From NCBI RefSeq assembly GCF_005887635.2, contig NZ_CP040819.1, forward strand, positions 124,001 through 188,000: a stretch of 64,000 nt of DNA. Reading direction: 5' to 3'. The notes beneath the pieces were generated by a model that was given only the letters and a program-made list of their open reading frames with translations, was not told the origin of the DNA and made no database searches. This stretch comes from Paroceanicella profunda. GTDB taxonomy: Bacteria; Pseudomonadota; Alphaproteobacteria; Rhodobacterales; Rhodobacteraceae. Both the position numbers and the translations under genes were made by a program. Shown one piece after another: positions 52,775 through 61,475 of this stretch; the first letter of the stretch is position 1; each line of letters starts with the position of its first letter.

Positions 52775-53245
52775 TCAGCGCGGGGCCGGGGCGTCCAGCA
52801 GGCGGTGCAGATGGTCGCGCAGGATGCGGCGCAGGGCGGTGAAATCCTCCTCCGGCATGGCGGCGAAGGCCCCGGCTTCCAACTCGTCCGCAATCGTGTC
52901 GCAGGCCTCCAGAAGCCGCGCGCCCTCCGGGCGCAGGTAGGTCACCAGGATGCGGCGGTTGCCGGGCAGCTCGCGCCGCTCGATCAGCCCGCGCTTCTCC
53001 AGCCCGGTGACGATCTCGTTCATCGTCTGCGGCGTCACGAAGAAGCGCCGCGCGAGATCCGCCGAGGAGATGCCGTCGCGCGCCCGCACGATCGCCAGCA
53101 CCGTGTACTGGATGCCGGTGACACGGTGGTCGCGCAACCGGGTTTCCAGCACCGTCCGGATCGACTGGTTCACCTGGTTGAGCAGGTACATCGTGCGCGG
53201 TCTGAGAGCGGCACGGTCGCTGGTGGTCTCGGTCTCCGCTGCCAT
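52775..53245 (-). CDS. MarR family transcriptional regulator
   Basis: A 156-residue winged-helix regulator: 'VTGIQYTVLAIVRARDGISS', 'LARRFFVTPQTMNEIVTGLE' (recognition helix) and 'LIERRELPGNRRILVTYLRP' (wing with the DxR-like basic tip). MarR proteins usually respond to aromatic or phenolic ligands. It is divergent from the first TRAP transporter and probably controls it. ATG chosen at 'MAAETET'; upstream codons read into the spacer. Confidence 0.9.
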   Translation of the reverse strand: MAAETETTSDRAALRPRTMYLLNQVNQSIRTVLETRLRDHRVTGIQYTVLAIVRARDGISSADLARRFFVTPQTMNEIVTGLEKRGLIERRELPGNRRILVTYLRPEGARLLEACDTIADELEAGAFAAMPEEDFTALRRILRDHLHRLLDAPAPR

Positions 53246-53617
53246 GTATCGCGTCACACCTCGTTTCCGGTCCGGGGCCCCGAGTGAACCAGCAGCGGCG
53301 GGGCTGTTGCAAGCCGCAAACGCTGCAGCGCGGCAGAGTCGGCCCGCAAAACACGGATATGTGCGTATTGCTGACCTTTTTCGTGCGCTCGGGCCGGAGT
53401 TTCGGCGGTTTCGGCGTGGATTCTTGCGTCCCGCATGGGGTTTCCCAAGATTCCGGTTGCATCGGCCCAGACGGGGCGGCAAGGGAAGAGCCCGTGCGAC
53501 GGGCCGCGGCCCAGCCCGCCGTCGCCATGGTCCGCTCCGGCCCCGCAGGTGAGACCGGAGCGGCGACACGCACATGCAGCGGCCCCGCGGGCCGGAATGA
53601 GGAAGGCCGGCCCCGGA
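53246..53617. other. Divergent spacer between MarR and TRAP genes
   Basis: A 372-base region that should carry the promoters of both units. No clear palindromic MarR site was picked out. An open frame leading into dctQ from 53435 is GC-biased low-complexity sequence and not regarded as coding. Confidence 0.4.
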
Positions 53618-54169
53618 ATGTCTGCTCTTGTCGTCATCGTCCGTCTGATCAGCGGCCTGAACCGCCTGATCGGTGCAATCTTTTCCTGGCTCGCCCTGGC
53701 GATCGTGGTGGTCTGCTTCGCGGTGGTGGTGCAGCGCTATGTCTTCTCCACCAGCTTCGTGTGGATGCAGGACCTCTACGTCTGGCTCAACGGTGCCATG
53801 TTCACCGCCGTGGCCGGCTTTGCGCTGATGCGCGACGACCATGTGCGCGTCGACGTGTTCTACCGCAACGCCCCGGTGCGCCGGAAGGCGATGGTGGACC
53901 TGTTCGGCGTCTTCGTCTTCCTGCTGCCCTATTGCTATGTCGTGGCCTTCTACGCCTGGCCTTTCGTGGCGCGCGCGTGGAAATACGGCGAAGGCTCGGC
54001 GAATTACGGCGGCATGCCCGGGCTCTGGGTGCTCAAGAGCTTCATCATCGCGTTCGCGGCCCTGGTGGCGCTGCAGGGCCTGGCCATGGCCGCCCGCAGC
54101 GTGCTGGTTCTGGCCGGGCGCGAGGCGGAGCTGCCCGTGTCCCTGCGATACACATCTGGCCAGGAGTAA
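53618..54169 (+). CDS. TRAP transporter small permease (DctQ-like)
   Basis: A 183-residue membrane protein with four hydrophobic helices ('AIFSWLALAIVVVCFAVVVQ', 'WLNGAMFTAVAGFALMRDDH', 'FGVFVFLLPYCYVVAFYAWP', 'SFIIAFAALVALQGLAMAAR') and the family motifs 'QRYVFSTSFVWMQDLYVWL' and 'DHVRVDVFY'. It pairs with the large permease 6 bases downstream. The larger loop 'WKYGEGSANYGGMPGLWVLK' is typical of DctQ partners of mannitol/chloroaromatic or TakP-type systems. The ATG follows AGGAAGG; an ATG 21 bases upstream is an alternative. Confidence 0.88.
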   Translation: MSALVVIVRLISGLNRLIGAIFSWLALAIVVVCFAVVVQRYVFSTSFVWMQDLYVWLNGAMFTAVAGFALMRDDHVRVDVFYRNAPVRRKAMVDLFGVFVFLLPYCYVVAFYAWPFVARAWKYGEGSANYGGMPGLWVLKSFIIAFAALVALQGLAMAARSVLVLAGREAELPVSLRYTSGQE

Positions 54170-54175
54170 TCCCCG

Positions 54176-55567
54176 ATGGATACGGTTCTGATCGGCGAGG
54201 TTCTCGCCGGCATCATGTTCTTCGGCATCATCGGGGTGCTGATGCTGGGCTTCCCGGTGGCCTTCACGCTGGCCGGCGTGTCGCTCCTCTTCGGGCTGGC
54301 GGGCCTGGCCTTCGGGGTGTTCGACCCCTCGAACCTCTCCTCCCTCGCGCCGCGCTACACCGGCTTCATGACCAACGAGGTGCTGGTGGCGGTGCCGCTG
54401 TTCATCTTCATGGGCGTGATGCTGGAGCGCTCGAAGATCGCCGAGCAGCTGCTGCTGACCATGGGCAAGCTCTTCGGCAACATGCGCGGGGGGCTGGGCG
54501 CCTCCGTCATCGTGGTGGGTGCGCTGCTCGCGGCCTCCACCGGCGTGGTGGGGGCCACGGTGGTCACCATGGGGCTGATCTCGCTTCCGGCAATGACCAG
54601 GGCGGGGTATGACCCGAAGCTCGCTTGCGGTGTCATCTGCGCCTCCGGCACGCTGGGCCAGATCATCCCGCCCTCCACCGTGCTCATCTTCATGGGCGAC
54701 ATGCTCTCGGGCATCAACGCCCAGGTGCAGATGGCCAAGGGCAACTTCGCGCCCACGCCGGTCTCGGTCGGCGACCTCTTCGCCGGGGCCTTCCTGCCCG
54801 GGCTGCTGCTGGTGGCTCTCTACCTCGCCTGGATTGCCCTGAAGGCGATCTTCGACCCGCAGAGCTGCCCGGCCACCCCGGTGCCGGCGGAGGAGCGCAG
54901 GCACCTCGGCCGCGAGATCGTGACCGCGCTGGTGCCGCCGCTGATGCTGATCTTCGCCGTTCTGGGTTCCATCCTGGGCGGCATTGCCACGCCGACGGAA
55001 GCCGCCTCGGTGGGCGCGGTGGGCGCGACCATCCTGGCCGCGGCGCGCTGGCGCCTGTCGCTCTCGGTGCTGCGCGAGGTCGTGGTCTCCGCCGCCAGCA
55101 TCACCTCCATGGTGTTCATCATCCTGTTCGGCGCCTCGGTGTTCTCCATCGTCTTCCGGCTTATGGGCGGCGACAACCTGGTGCACGAGATGCTTTCCGG
55201 CCTGCCCGGCGGCGTGACCGGGGCGCTGATCTCCGTGATGCTGGTGATGTTCCTGCTCGGGTTCATCCTGGACACGTTCGAGATCATCTTCATCGTGATC
55301 CCGATCACCGCGCCGGTGCTGTTCGACCTCGGGGTGGACCCGGTGTGGCTGGGCATCCTGGTGGGGGTGAACCTGCAGATGAGCTTCCTCACCCCGCCCT
55401 TCGGCTTCGCGCTGTTCTACCTGCGCGGCGTGGCGCCGGGGTCGATCTCCACCTCGATGATCTATCGCGGCGTGGTGCCCTTCGTGGGCATCCAGGCGGT
55501 GGCGATCGCGCTGCTGTTCATCTTCCCCGGCATCGCCACCTGGCTGCCGACCATGCTCTACCGCTGA
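54176..55567 (+). CDS. TRAP transporter large permease (DctM-like)
   Basis: A 463-residue membrane protein with about 12-13 helices. Family motifs: 'VAVPLFIFMGVMLERSKIAE', 'ASTGVVGATVVTMGLISLPA', 'ASGTLGQIIPPSTVLIFMGD' and 'LTPPFGFALFYLRGVAPGSI'. The extra cytoplasmic loop around 'FDPQSCPATPVPAEERRHLG' is seen in TakM-type proteins. With DctQ it forms the sodium-driven channel; the matching binding protein is probably the TakP-like one encoded 0.7 kb downstream on the other strand. Confidence 0.93.
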   Translation: MDTVLIGEVLAGIMFFGIIGVLMLGFPVAFTLAGVSLLFGLAGLAFGVFDPSNLSSLAPRYTGFMTNEVLVAVPLFIFMGVMLERSKIAEQLLLTMGKLFGNMRGGLGASVIVVGALLAASTGVVGATVVTMGLISLPAMTRAGYDPKLACGVICASGTLGQIIPPSTVLIFMGDMLSGINAQVQMAKGNFAPTPVSVGDLFAGAFLPGLLLVALYLAWIALKAIFDPQSCPATPVPAEERRHLGREIVTALVPPLMLIFAVLGSILGGIATPTEAASVGAVGATILAAARWRLSLSVLREVVVSAASITSMVFIILFGASVFSIVFRLMGGDNLVHEMLSGLPGGVTGALISVMLVMFLLGFILDTFEIIFIVIPITAPVLFDLGVDPVWLGILVGVNLQMSFLTPPFGFALFYLRGVAPGSISTSMIYRGVVPFVGIQAVAIALLFIFPGIATWLPTMLYR

Positions 55568-55575
55568 GCCGGCCG

Positions 55576-55600
55576 GCGCCCGGGGCGGAACCCCGGGCGC
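55576..55600. terminator. GC-rich hairpin after the TRAP large permease gene
   Basis: GCGCCCGGGG and CCCCGGGCGC form a perfect 10-bp stem with a 5-base loop, 9 bases after the stop. No T-run, so it may stabilise the mRNA end or terminate weakly. Confidence 0.5.
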
Positions 55601-55658
55601 TGCTGCAACGTTGACCCGCAGGGAGGGACTTCACCTCCGGAGACGGGAGAGAACGACG

Positions 55659-56171
55659 ATGCAGTTCCACAGAAGCTTCCGCCGCGCGGTTCCGCTGGCC
55701 GCGCTGGCGCTGATCTCGGCGGCACCCTTTGCCGCCGCACAGCAGACCGTGACCCGCGAGCAGAAGCAGGCCTGTGTCGCCGCGGCGTCACGCGAGTACA
55801 GCACCTCCCTCGGCGACATCGCGGTGACGGGCGCCGAGCTGGGCCCCAAGGGCGGGGCGATGGTCCATCTCTCGGTGAAGGGCACCCTGGCGCATTGCCG
55901 GGTGAGCGCGCGGGACCAGGTGCGCGAGATCAAGAGCTACGGCACCGAGGCGCGCGATAAGCCGGCCCCCAGCGACCGCGCCACCAGCCGCGCGCAGGAG
56001 CAGGCCTGCGTGGCCGCCGCCTCGCGCAACCGCGGCGTGCCGGTGGGGCAGGTGGACCTGGTGTCCTCGCGCCCCGGCTCCGGCTCCGGCGCGGTGGTCA
56101 CGCTGAACGTTGCCGGGCAGCGGGCAGACTGCCTCGTTTCCGCCAACGGCCAGGTATCGCGCATCGAGTGA
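55659..56171 (+). CDS. Secreted protein with an internal duplication, unknown function
   Basis: A 170-residue exported protein with signal peptide 'AVPLAALALISAAPFAAAQQ'. The mature part is two copies of one ~60-residue unit: 'KQACVAAASREYSTSLGDIA...LAHCRVSARDQVREIKSY' and 'EQACVAAASRNRGVPVGQVD...RADCLVSANGQVSRIE' (gaps marked). Each unit has two cysteines about 40 residues apart, probably disulfide bonded, and ends in a 'CxVSAxxQVxxI' strand. The gene has its own GGGAGAG ribosome site and may be alone between TRAP genes. I do not recognise a named family. Confidence 0.83.
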   Translation: MQFHRSFRRAVPLAALALISAAPFAAAQQTVTREQKQACVAAASREYSTSLGDIAVTGAELGPKGGAMVHLSVKGTLAHCRVSARDQVREIKSYGTEARDKPAPSDRATSRAQEQACVAAASRNRGVPVGQVDLVSSRPGSGSGAVVTLNVAGQRADCLVSANGQVSRIE

Positions 56172-56231
56172 GCCCGGCGCCGCGCGCTGCGGCCGGCCGG
56201 AGCGGTGCACGTCCGGTGCGGCACGCACGAA

Positions 56232-56262
56232 AAAGGCCCGGGGGAGTGTCCCCCGGGCCTTT
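56232..56262. terminator. Strong bidirectional terminator
   Basis: AAAGGCCCGGGGGA and TCCCCCGGGCCTTT form a perfect 14-bp stem with a 3-base loop; the A/T ends of the stem give a T-run in both directions. It separates two convergent genes. Confidence 0.92.
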
Positions 56263-56302
56263 CGCCTGTCCGATGCCGCGCCGGCGTGGCCGGCAGGCGG
56301 GA

Positions 56303-57388
56303 TCAGATCTTGTAGAACTTCTCGCGCGCGGCGAGGTAAGGCATCTCGGTGCCTTCCGTGCGGGTGCGCAGCAGGGCGAGGGCGGTGAGGAAGCTCTCCG
56401 CGGTCTTCTTGGTCATGGCGTCGGAGCTGTCGCGCAGCTCGGTCATGATCTCGGTCGCGGCCTTGGCGCCGGCCTCGTACACGTCGTCCGGGAAGGGGCG
56501 GACGATGACGCCGTGGTCATCGACCAGGGTCTTCAGCGCGCGCGGGTCGTTCGCGTACATGTCGGCGGAGACGTTGTCGTATTCCGCCTGGCAGCAATCG
56601 CGCACGATGGCCTGAAGGTCCTCGGGCAGGGCCTGGAACTTCTCCTTGCTCACCACGCATTCGGTGGCGAGGCCGGGCTCGTTGAAGCTCGGCATGTAGT
56701 AGTTCTTCGCCACCTGGTAGAAGCCGAGGGCGAGGTCGTTGTAGGGGCCCACGAACTCCGCCGCGTCCAGCGTGCCGGATTGCAGCGCCTGGAAGATCTC
56801 GCCGGCGGCCATGTTGGTGACGGTGACGCCCATCTTCTCCCACACGCGGCCACCGAGGCCGGGGGTGCGGAAACGCAGGCCCTTGAGGTCTTCGAGGCTG
56901 TTGATCTCGTTGCGGAACCAGCCGCCGGCCTGGGTGCCGGTGTTGCCCGAGGGGAAGGCCTGCACGCCGAACTGGTCGTACACTTCGTCCCAGATCTCCT
57001 GGCCGCCCATGAAGCGGATCCAGGCGCCGTATTCCTGCGCGGTCATGCCATAGGGCACGCCGGTGAAGAAGTTCAGCGCCGGGCTCTTGTTCTGCCAGTA
57101 ATAGGCAGCGGAGTGGCACATCTCGGCCGAACCGTCGATCACCGCGTCGAGCGACTGCAGCGGCGGCACCATCTCGCCGGCGGAGTAGAGCTGGACGGTG
57201 AGGCGCCCGCCGGAGGCGGCGGTGATGCGGTCCGCGAGGCGCTGCGCGCCCACGCCCAGACCGGGGAAGTTCTTCGGCCAGGTCGTGACCATGCGCCAGG
57301 TGGTGTTGCCCTGCGAAATCGCGGGCGTGGCAAGAGCTGCCGCCGCGCCGCCGATCCCAGCGGTGCGGATGAATGAACGCCGGTCCAT
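56303..57388 (-). CDS. TRAP substrate-binding protein, TakP-like (2-oxo acid type)
   Basis: A 361-residue periplasmic binding protein with a twin-arginine-like signal ('MDRRSFIRTAGIGGAAAALA'). Family features: 'WRMVTTWPKNFPGLGVGAQR', 'SAAYYWQNKSPALNFFTGVP', 'PSGNTGTQAGGWFRNEINSL' and 'LKGLRFRTPGLGGRVWEKMG' (the conserved Arg of the R-P motif binds the ligand carboxylate). TakP of Rhodobacter binds pyruvate and other 2-oxo acids with sodium. The adjacent DctQM pair on the opposite strand lacks its own binding protein, so they probably work together. Ribosome site GGAGGAGATC. Confidence 0.92.
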   Translation of the reverse strand: MDRRSFIRTAGIGGAAAALATPAISQGNTTWRMVTTWPKNFPGLGVGAQRLADRITAASGGRLTVQLYSAGEMVPPLQSLDAVIDGSAEMCHSAAYYWQNKSPALNFFTGVPYGMTAQEYGAWIRFMGGQEIWDEVYDQFGVQAFPSGNTGTQAGGWFRNEINSLEDLKGLRFRTPGLGGRVWEKMGVTVTNMAAGEIFQALQSGTLDAAEFVGPYNDLALGFYQVAKNYYMPSFNEPGLATECVVSKEKFQALPEDLQAIVRDCCQAEYDNVSADMYANDPRALKTLVDDHGVIVRPFPDDVYEAGAKAATEIMTELRDSSDAMTKKTAESFLTALALLRTRTEGTEMPYLAAREKFYKI

Positions 57389-57529
57389 GTTGATCTCCTC
57401 CTGACGTGATCGTTTCTTGGTATTTCGGCTGGGCTTCCGTTTACCAGTTTGCAGGCCCTGTGCCACCCAAATTCTCGTTTGTTGCGGCGCACATAGCGGA
57501 AAAATGGTGAAAATTTCCCTGCCGCGGGA

Positions 57530-58546
57530 TCAGTCGAGATTTTCGCGCAACATGATGAGCATCGGCAGGGCGGGGGCGGGCAGCTCCGCGCCGGCCAGCG
57601 CGCGCAGCGCGGTGGTGATCACCGCTTCCGGGCTCTGGCTGATGCAGGCGTCCATCGTCTCGTCGAGCAGGGCGGCGCGGGTGTCGGGGGTGAGCGCGTG
57701 GCCGATGAACAGGATGCGCCGGCCGCTCTCGCGCAGCGCCCGGGCGATGCCGTCGGAGGAGCCGCCGACATTGTAGATCCCCACCAGGTCGGGGTTGCGG
57801 GCGATGAGCTCGCGGGCGTGGTGGTAGTTCTCGTCGCGGTCGTCGTGCCCCTCCCGCGTGCCGGTGAGGCGCAGGCCGGGCATCATCTCGTCGAGAATGG
57901 AGAGGAAGCCGATCTCCCGCTCGCCATGCGCATGGTAGGCCCGGCTGGCCGCGATCAGCGCCACCGAGCCGCTGCGCCCGGCCGCGAAGCGCGCCATCAG
58001 GTAGCCCGCGGTGCGGCCCACCTGGCGGTTCTCCAGCCCGATATAGGCGTGGCGCCGGGTGTTCGGCACGTCCGAGACCAGGGTGACCACGCGCTTGCCG
58101 AGCTCCACCAGGTGGTCGGCGGCGGCGCGCACCAGCGGGTGGTCCACCGCCATGAAGGCCACGCCGTCCGAGCGTTCGCCGTGCCGGCGCAGCGCCTCGG
58201 CCATGGCGGCGGGGTTGAAGCTCTCCTCGAAATGGCAGCGGATGCGCGGGCTGCCGGGGGTGGGCTGGGCGGCGATCTCGCGCAGCCGCGCGCCGAGCAG
58301 GCGCAGGTAGGGGTTGCCGCCGCGCGGCAGCAGGAAGGTGTATTGCGCCACCTCCGGCTGCTGCATGCGCGCCACGTCCGCCGCGGAGAGATAGTCCAGC
58401 GCCGCCGCCGCCTCCAGCACCCGCTCCACCGTGCGCGCCCGCACCCCGGGGCGGCGGTTCAGCACCCGGTCCACCGTGGCACGCGACACGCCGGCGCGGG
58501 CGGCCACGTCCTCGATCAGCGGGCGGGAGGCGGGTGTGTCCTGCAT
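57530..58546 (-). CDS. LacI family transcriptional regulator
   Basis: A 338-residue repressor. The LacI DNA-binding domain is at the N-terminus ('IEDVAARAGVSRATVDRVLN', hinge 'RRPGVRARTVERVLEAAAAL'); the rest is a sugar-binding-protein-like effector domain ('SDGVAFMAVDHPLVRAAADH', 'VVTLVSDVPNTRRHAYIGLE', 'NPDLVGIYNVGGSSDGIARA'). The branch with 'ARAGVSRATVDRVLN' often senses sugars or polyols. It is divergent from the TRAP/RuBisCO-like operon and most likely controls it through the near-palindrome in the spacer. Confidence 0.92.
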   Translation of the reverse strand: MQDTPASRPLIEDVAARAGVSRATVDRVLNRRPGVRARTVERVLEAAAALDYLSAADVARMQQPEVAQYTFLLPRGGNPYLRLLGARLREIAAQPTPGSPRIRCHFEESFNPAAMAEALRRHGERSDGVAFMAVDHPLVRAAADHLVELGKRVVTLVSDVPNTRRHAYIGLENRQVGRTAGYLMARFAAGRSGSVALIAASRAYHAHGEREIGFLSILDEMMPGLRLTGTREGHDDRDENYHHARELIARNPDLVGIYNVGGSSDGIARALRESGRRILFIGHALTPDTRAALLDETMDACISQSPEAVITTALRALAGAELPAPALPMLIMLRENLD

Positions 58547-58578
58547 GCGGTACCTCAGAAAGCCTCAGAAATCACGTT

Positions 58579-58590
58579 TTGACGCATCAA
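58579..58590. promoter_or_regulatory. Candidate LacI-type operator
   Basis: TTGACGCATCAA is a 12-bp near-palindrome (one mismatch) with the central CG step typical of LacI-family sites. It is in the 126-base spacer between the divergent LacI gene and the TRAP operon. Two CCTCAGAAA direct repeats just before it (from 58553) are also notable. Confidence 0.5.
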
Positions 58591-58672
58591 GGGGGAATGG
58601 CGCACAAACACCGTGCAGACGTCAAGAAAAAGGCGCGAACGCGCTCAAAAAGCATCAAGGGAGGAGAACGGA

Positions 58673-59677
58673 ATGTCATTTTCACTCACGCGGCGCGCCC
58701 TGCTGGGCGCGGGTTTCGCTGCGGCACTGGCCGGGCTGGGCGCTGGCGCCTCGGCCCAGACCGTGCTGCGCTACGGGCACAACAATTCGCCGGACAGCGT
58801 GGTGGGCCAGCAGGCGGACTGGCTGGCCGGGGAGATCGCGAAGAACACCGGCGGCTCGGTGGAGGTGGAGGTCTATCCCGCCTCGCAGCTCGGCAAGCTG
58901 CAGGAGCTGGCGGAGGCCGTGTCGCTGGGCACCGTGGCGCTCTCGCACAACACCGCCGGGGCCTATTCCACGCTCTACGAGCCGCTGGGCGCGCTCGACA
59001 CCCCCTATCTCTACCGCGACGTGGACCACCTGATGAAGGTGATGGACGTGGACGGGCCGGTGATGTCCGGGCTCAACGAGGGGCTGATCGCCTCCGCCGG
59101 GGTGCGGGTGCTCTATGCCTTCTACTTCGGCGCGCGCCAGCTCACCGCGAACGAGGCCTTCCACGCGCCCGCGGAGCTGGCGGGCAAGAAGATCCGCGCC
59201 GTGCCCTTCCCGATCTACCTCACCGCGGTGGAGGGGCTGGGCGCCGCGCCGGTTCCGGTGGACTGGTCGGAGGTGCCCACGGCGCTGGCCACCGGCGTGG
59301 TGGCGGGGCAGGAGAACCCGGTCAACATCATCCTGTCGAACAAGCTCTACGACGTGCAGTCCACGCTGATGCTCACCGGGCACATCGCCTCCGCCGAGCT
59401 GGTGGTGATCAACGAGGATGTGTGGCAGGGGCTCACGGAGGAGGAGCGCGAGGGCATCCGCGCCGCCGCCCGCACGGTGCGGGACCGCGCCACCGCCGCG
59501 GTGCGCGACAAGGAGGCCGAACAGATCGAGGAACTGAAATCCCTCGGCATGACGGTGATCGGCCCGGAGGAGGGGCTGGACCTCGACGCCTTCCGCACCT
59601 CGGTGAAGGCGCTCGTGCATGAGCGCTTCGACGAGAAATACGGCGATCTCTACGCCAAGATCGACGCGGTGAAATGA
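58673..59677 (+). CDS. TRAP transporter substrate-binding protein (DctP family)
   Basis: A 334-residue periplasmic binding protein with signal 'RRALLGAGFAAALAGLGAGA'. DctP motifs: 'VLRYGHNNSPDSVVGQQADW', 'YPASQLGKLQELAEAVSLGT', 'PAELAGKKIRAVPFPIYLTA' (carboxylate-binding Arg) and 'ALATGVVAGQENPVNIILSN'. The ligand is probably a sugar acid, given the genes that follow. First gene of a six-gene operon, with GGGAGGAGAACGG as ribosome site; its stop overlaps dctQ (ATGA). Confidence 0.93.
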   Translation: MSFSLTRRALLGAGFAAALAGLGAGASAQTVLRYGHNNSPDSVVGQQADWLAGEIAKNTGGSVEVEVYPASQLGKLQELAEAVSLGTVALSHNTAGAYSTLYEPLGALDTPYLYRDVDHLMKVMDVDGPVMSGLNEGLIASAGVRVLYAFYFGARQLTANEAFHAPAELAGKKIRAVPFPIYLTAVEGLGAAPVPVDWSEVPTALATGVVAGQENPVNIILSNKLYDVQSTLMLTGHIASAELVVINEDVWQGLTEEEREGIRAAARTVRDRATAAVRDKEAEQIEELKSLGMTVIGPEEGLDLDAFRTSVKALVHERFDEKYGDLYAKIDAVK

Positions 59678-60195
59678 TGTTCGGGCGCGGTGTCTTCCGG
59701 CTGCTGGGTGCGGTCTCCACGCTGGGGCTCTGGCTGGGCATGGGGCTGCTGTTCCTGATCACGGCGCTGATCGTGCTTCAGGTGGTGGCGCGCAACCTGT
59801 TCAACCTCGGCCTGCCCTGGGCGGACGAGGGCGCCCGGTTCTGCGGCATCGCGCTCGTCTATCTCTGCGTGCCCTGGCTTGCGCTGCGGGGGCGGCACAT
59901 CGCGGTGGATCTCGTGTCCGCCCGGCTCACCGGGGGGTGGCGGCGCGGGCTCATGGCGCTCACCGAACTGGCGGTGCTCGGCTTCGCGGGCATCGTGCTC
60001 CACGGCTTCTCCGCCTTCCTGGAGCGGGCGGCGAAATTCGCCACGCCGGCGATGGGGATGCCCAATTCCATCTTCTATGCGCCCGCGGTGGCCGGCTTCG
60101 TGATGCTCGGCCTCATCGCGCTGGCGCGGCTTCTCACCCTGCTGGCGGGCGGCGCGGTGGAAGAGAGCGGCGAAGGCTTCGAGGGCCGGGTATGA
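59674..60195 (+). CDS. TRAP transporter small permease (DctQ)
   Basis: A 173-residue membrane protein with four helices ('GMGLLFLITALIVLQVVARN', 'FCGIALVYLCVPWLALRGRH', 'ALTELAVLGFAGIVLHGFSA', 'APAVAGFVMLGLIALARLLT'). 'LPWADEGARFCGIALVYLCV' and 'RGRHIAVDLV' are the DctQ signatures. Coupled to the binding protein before it and the large permease after it by ATGA overlaps. Confidence 0.9.
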   Translation: MMFGRGVFRLLGAVSTLGLWLGMGLLFLITALIVLQVVARNLFNLGLPWADEGARFCGIALVYLCVPWLALRGRHIAVDLVSARLTGGWRRGLMALTELAVLGFAGIVLHGFSAFLERAAKFATPAMGMPNSIFYAPAVAGFVMLGLIALARLLTLLAGGAVEESGEGFEGRV

Positions 60196-61469
60196 CACTG
60201 ATGCTGCTGGGCCTTTTCGGCCTCCTCATGGTGATGGGCGCGCCGGTGGCGGTGTGCCTGGGCCTGTCCGCGGCGGCGACCATCCTTGCCTTCGGCCAGC
60301 CGGTGGCGGTGATGGCGCAGCGGCTGCAGAACGCGCTCGACAGCGGGCCGCTCCTCGCCGTGCCGCTGTTCATCTTCGCCGCCAGCCTGCTGAACGCGAC
60401 CGGGGTCACCACCCATCTCTTCGACCTCATCCGCATGCTGGTGGGCCGGCTGCGCGGCGGCGTGGCGCAGGTGAGCGTGCTGGTGAGCCTGGTGTTCTCC
60501 GGCATCTCCGGGGCGGCGCTCGCCGATATCGGCGCGCTCGGCGGCATCCAGATCCGCCAGATGACCGAGCAGGGCTACCGGCGCGAGTTCGCCGCCGGCA
60601 TCACCATGGCCGCCGCCACCATCGGGCCGATCTTCCCGCCCTCCATCCCGATCATCATCTACGCCGCCGCGGCCAATGTCTCGGCCGTGAAGCTGCTGCT
60701 GGCGGGCGTGGTGCCGGCGCTGATCATCACCGTGTTCCTGATGCTGCAGATCGCCGTGATCGGGCGGCTCGCCGACCTGCCGCGTGACACCGTGCGCCCC
60801 ACGAAACGCGCCATCGCCCGCAAGGCCGGCATCTCGGCGCCCGCGCTGCTCGCGCCGGTGCTGCTGATCGGCGGGCTGATGAGCGGGCTGTTCGGGCCCA
60901 CCGAGGTGGCCGGCATCACCGTGGCCTATGCCATCTTCGTGGGCATATTCATCTACCGCGCGCTGAGCCTGAAGGACTTCCTCACCTCCGCGCGCGAAAC
61001 GGTGGAGAGCACGGCGAACGTGCTCTTCATCGTCTCTGCCGCCGCGCTCTTCGCCTGGGTGCTCACCGTGGCGCGCGCGCCGGCGGAGGTCTCGGCCTTC
61101 CTGCTGGGGCTGAGCGACAACCCGCTGGTGCTGCTGCTCATCGTCAACGTGATCCTGCTGGTGGTGGGCATGGTGCTGGAGAGCATCGCCGCCATCCTGA
61201 TCATCGCGCCCATCGTGGCGCCGGCGCTCACCCTTGCGGGGGTGGACCCGCTGCAGCTCGGCATCGTCTTCGTGCTCAACCTGATGATCGGGCTGCTCAC
61301 GCCCCCCGTGGGCATGAGCCTCTACATGGTCTCGATCATCGCGAAGATGCCGCTGCACCGGGTGATCGCCGGCGTGGTGCCCTTCCTGATCCCGCTTTTC
61401 CTGTCGCTTCTGGTGGTCACGCTGTTTCCCGGCCTCTCCACCTGGCTTCCCAACCTACTCATCAAGTGA
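60192..61469 (+). CDS. TRAP transporter large permease (DctM)
   Basis: A 425-residue membrane protein of 12 helices, the standard DctM length. Motifs: 'LLAVPLFIFAASLLNATGVT', 'FSGISGAALADIGALGGIQI', 'AATIGPIFPPSIPIIIYAAA' and 'IGLLTPPVGMSLYMVSIIAK'. The start is the ATG of the ATGA overlap with dctQ; longer upstream frames are shadows. It completes the importer for the operon's substrate. Confidence 0.94.
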   Translation: MTLMLLGLFGLLMVMGAPVAVCLGLSAAATILAFGQPVAVMAQRLQNALDSGPLLAVPLFIFAASLLNATGVTTHLFDLIRMLVGRLRGGVAQVSVLVSLVFSGISGAALADIGALGGIQIRQMTEQGYRREFAAGITMAAATIGPIFPPSIPIIIYAAAANVSAVKLLLAGVVPALIITVFLMLQIAVIGRLADLPRDTVRPTKRAIARKAGISAPALLAPVLLIGGLMSGLFGPTEVAGITVAYAIFVGIFIYRALSLKDFLTSARETVESTANVLFIVSAAALFAWVLTVARAPAEVSAFLLGLSDNPLVLLLIVNVILLVVGMVLESIAAILIIAPIVAPALTLAGVDPLQLGIVFVLNLMIGLLTPPVGMSLYMVSIIAKMPLHRVIAGVVPFLIPLFLSLLVVTLFPGLSTWLPNLLIK

Positions 61470-61475
61470 GGCGCC

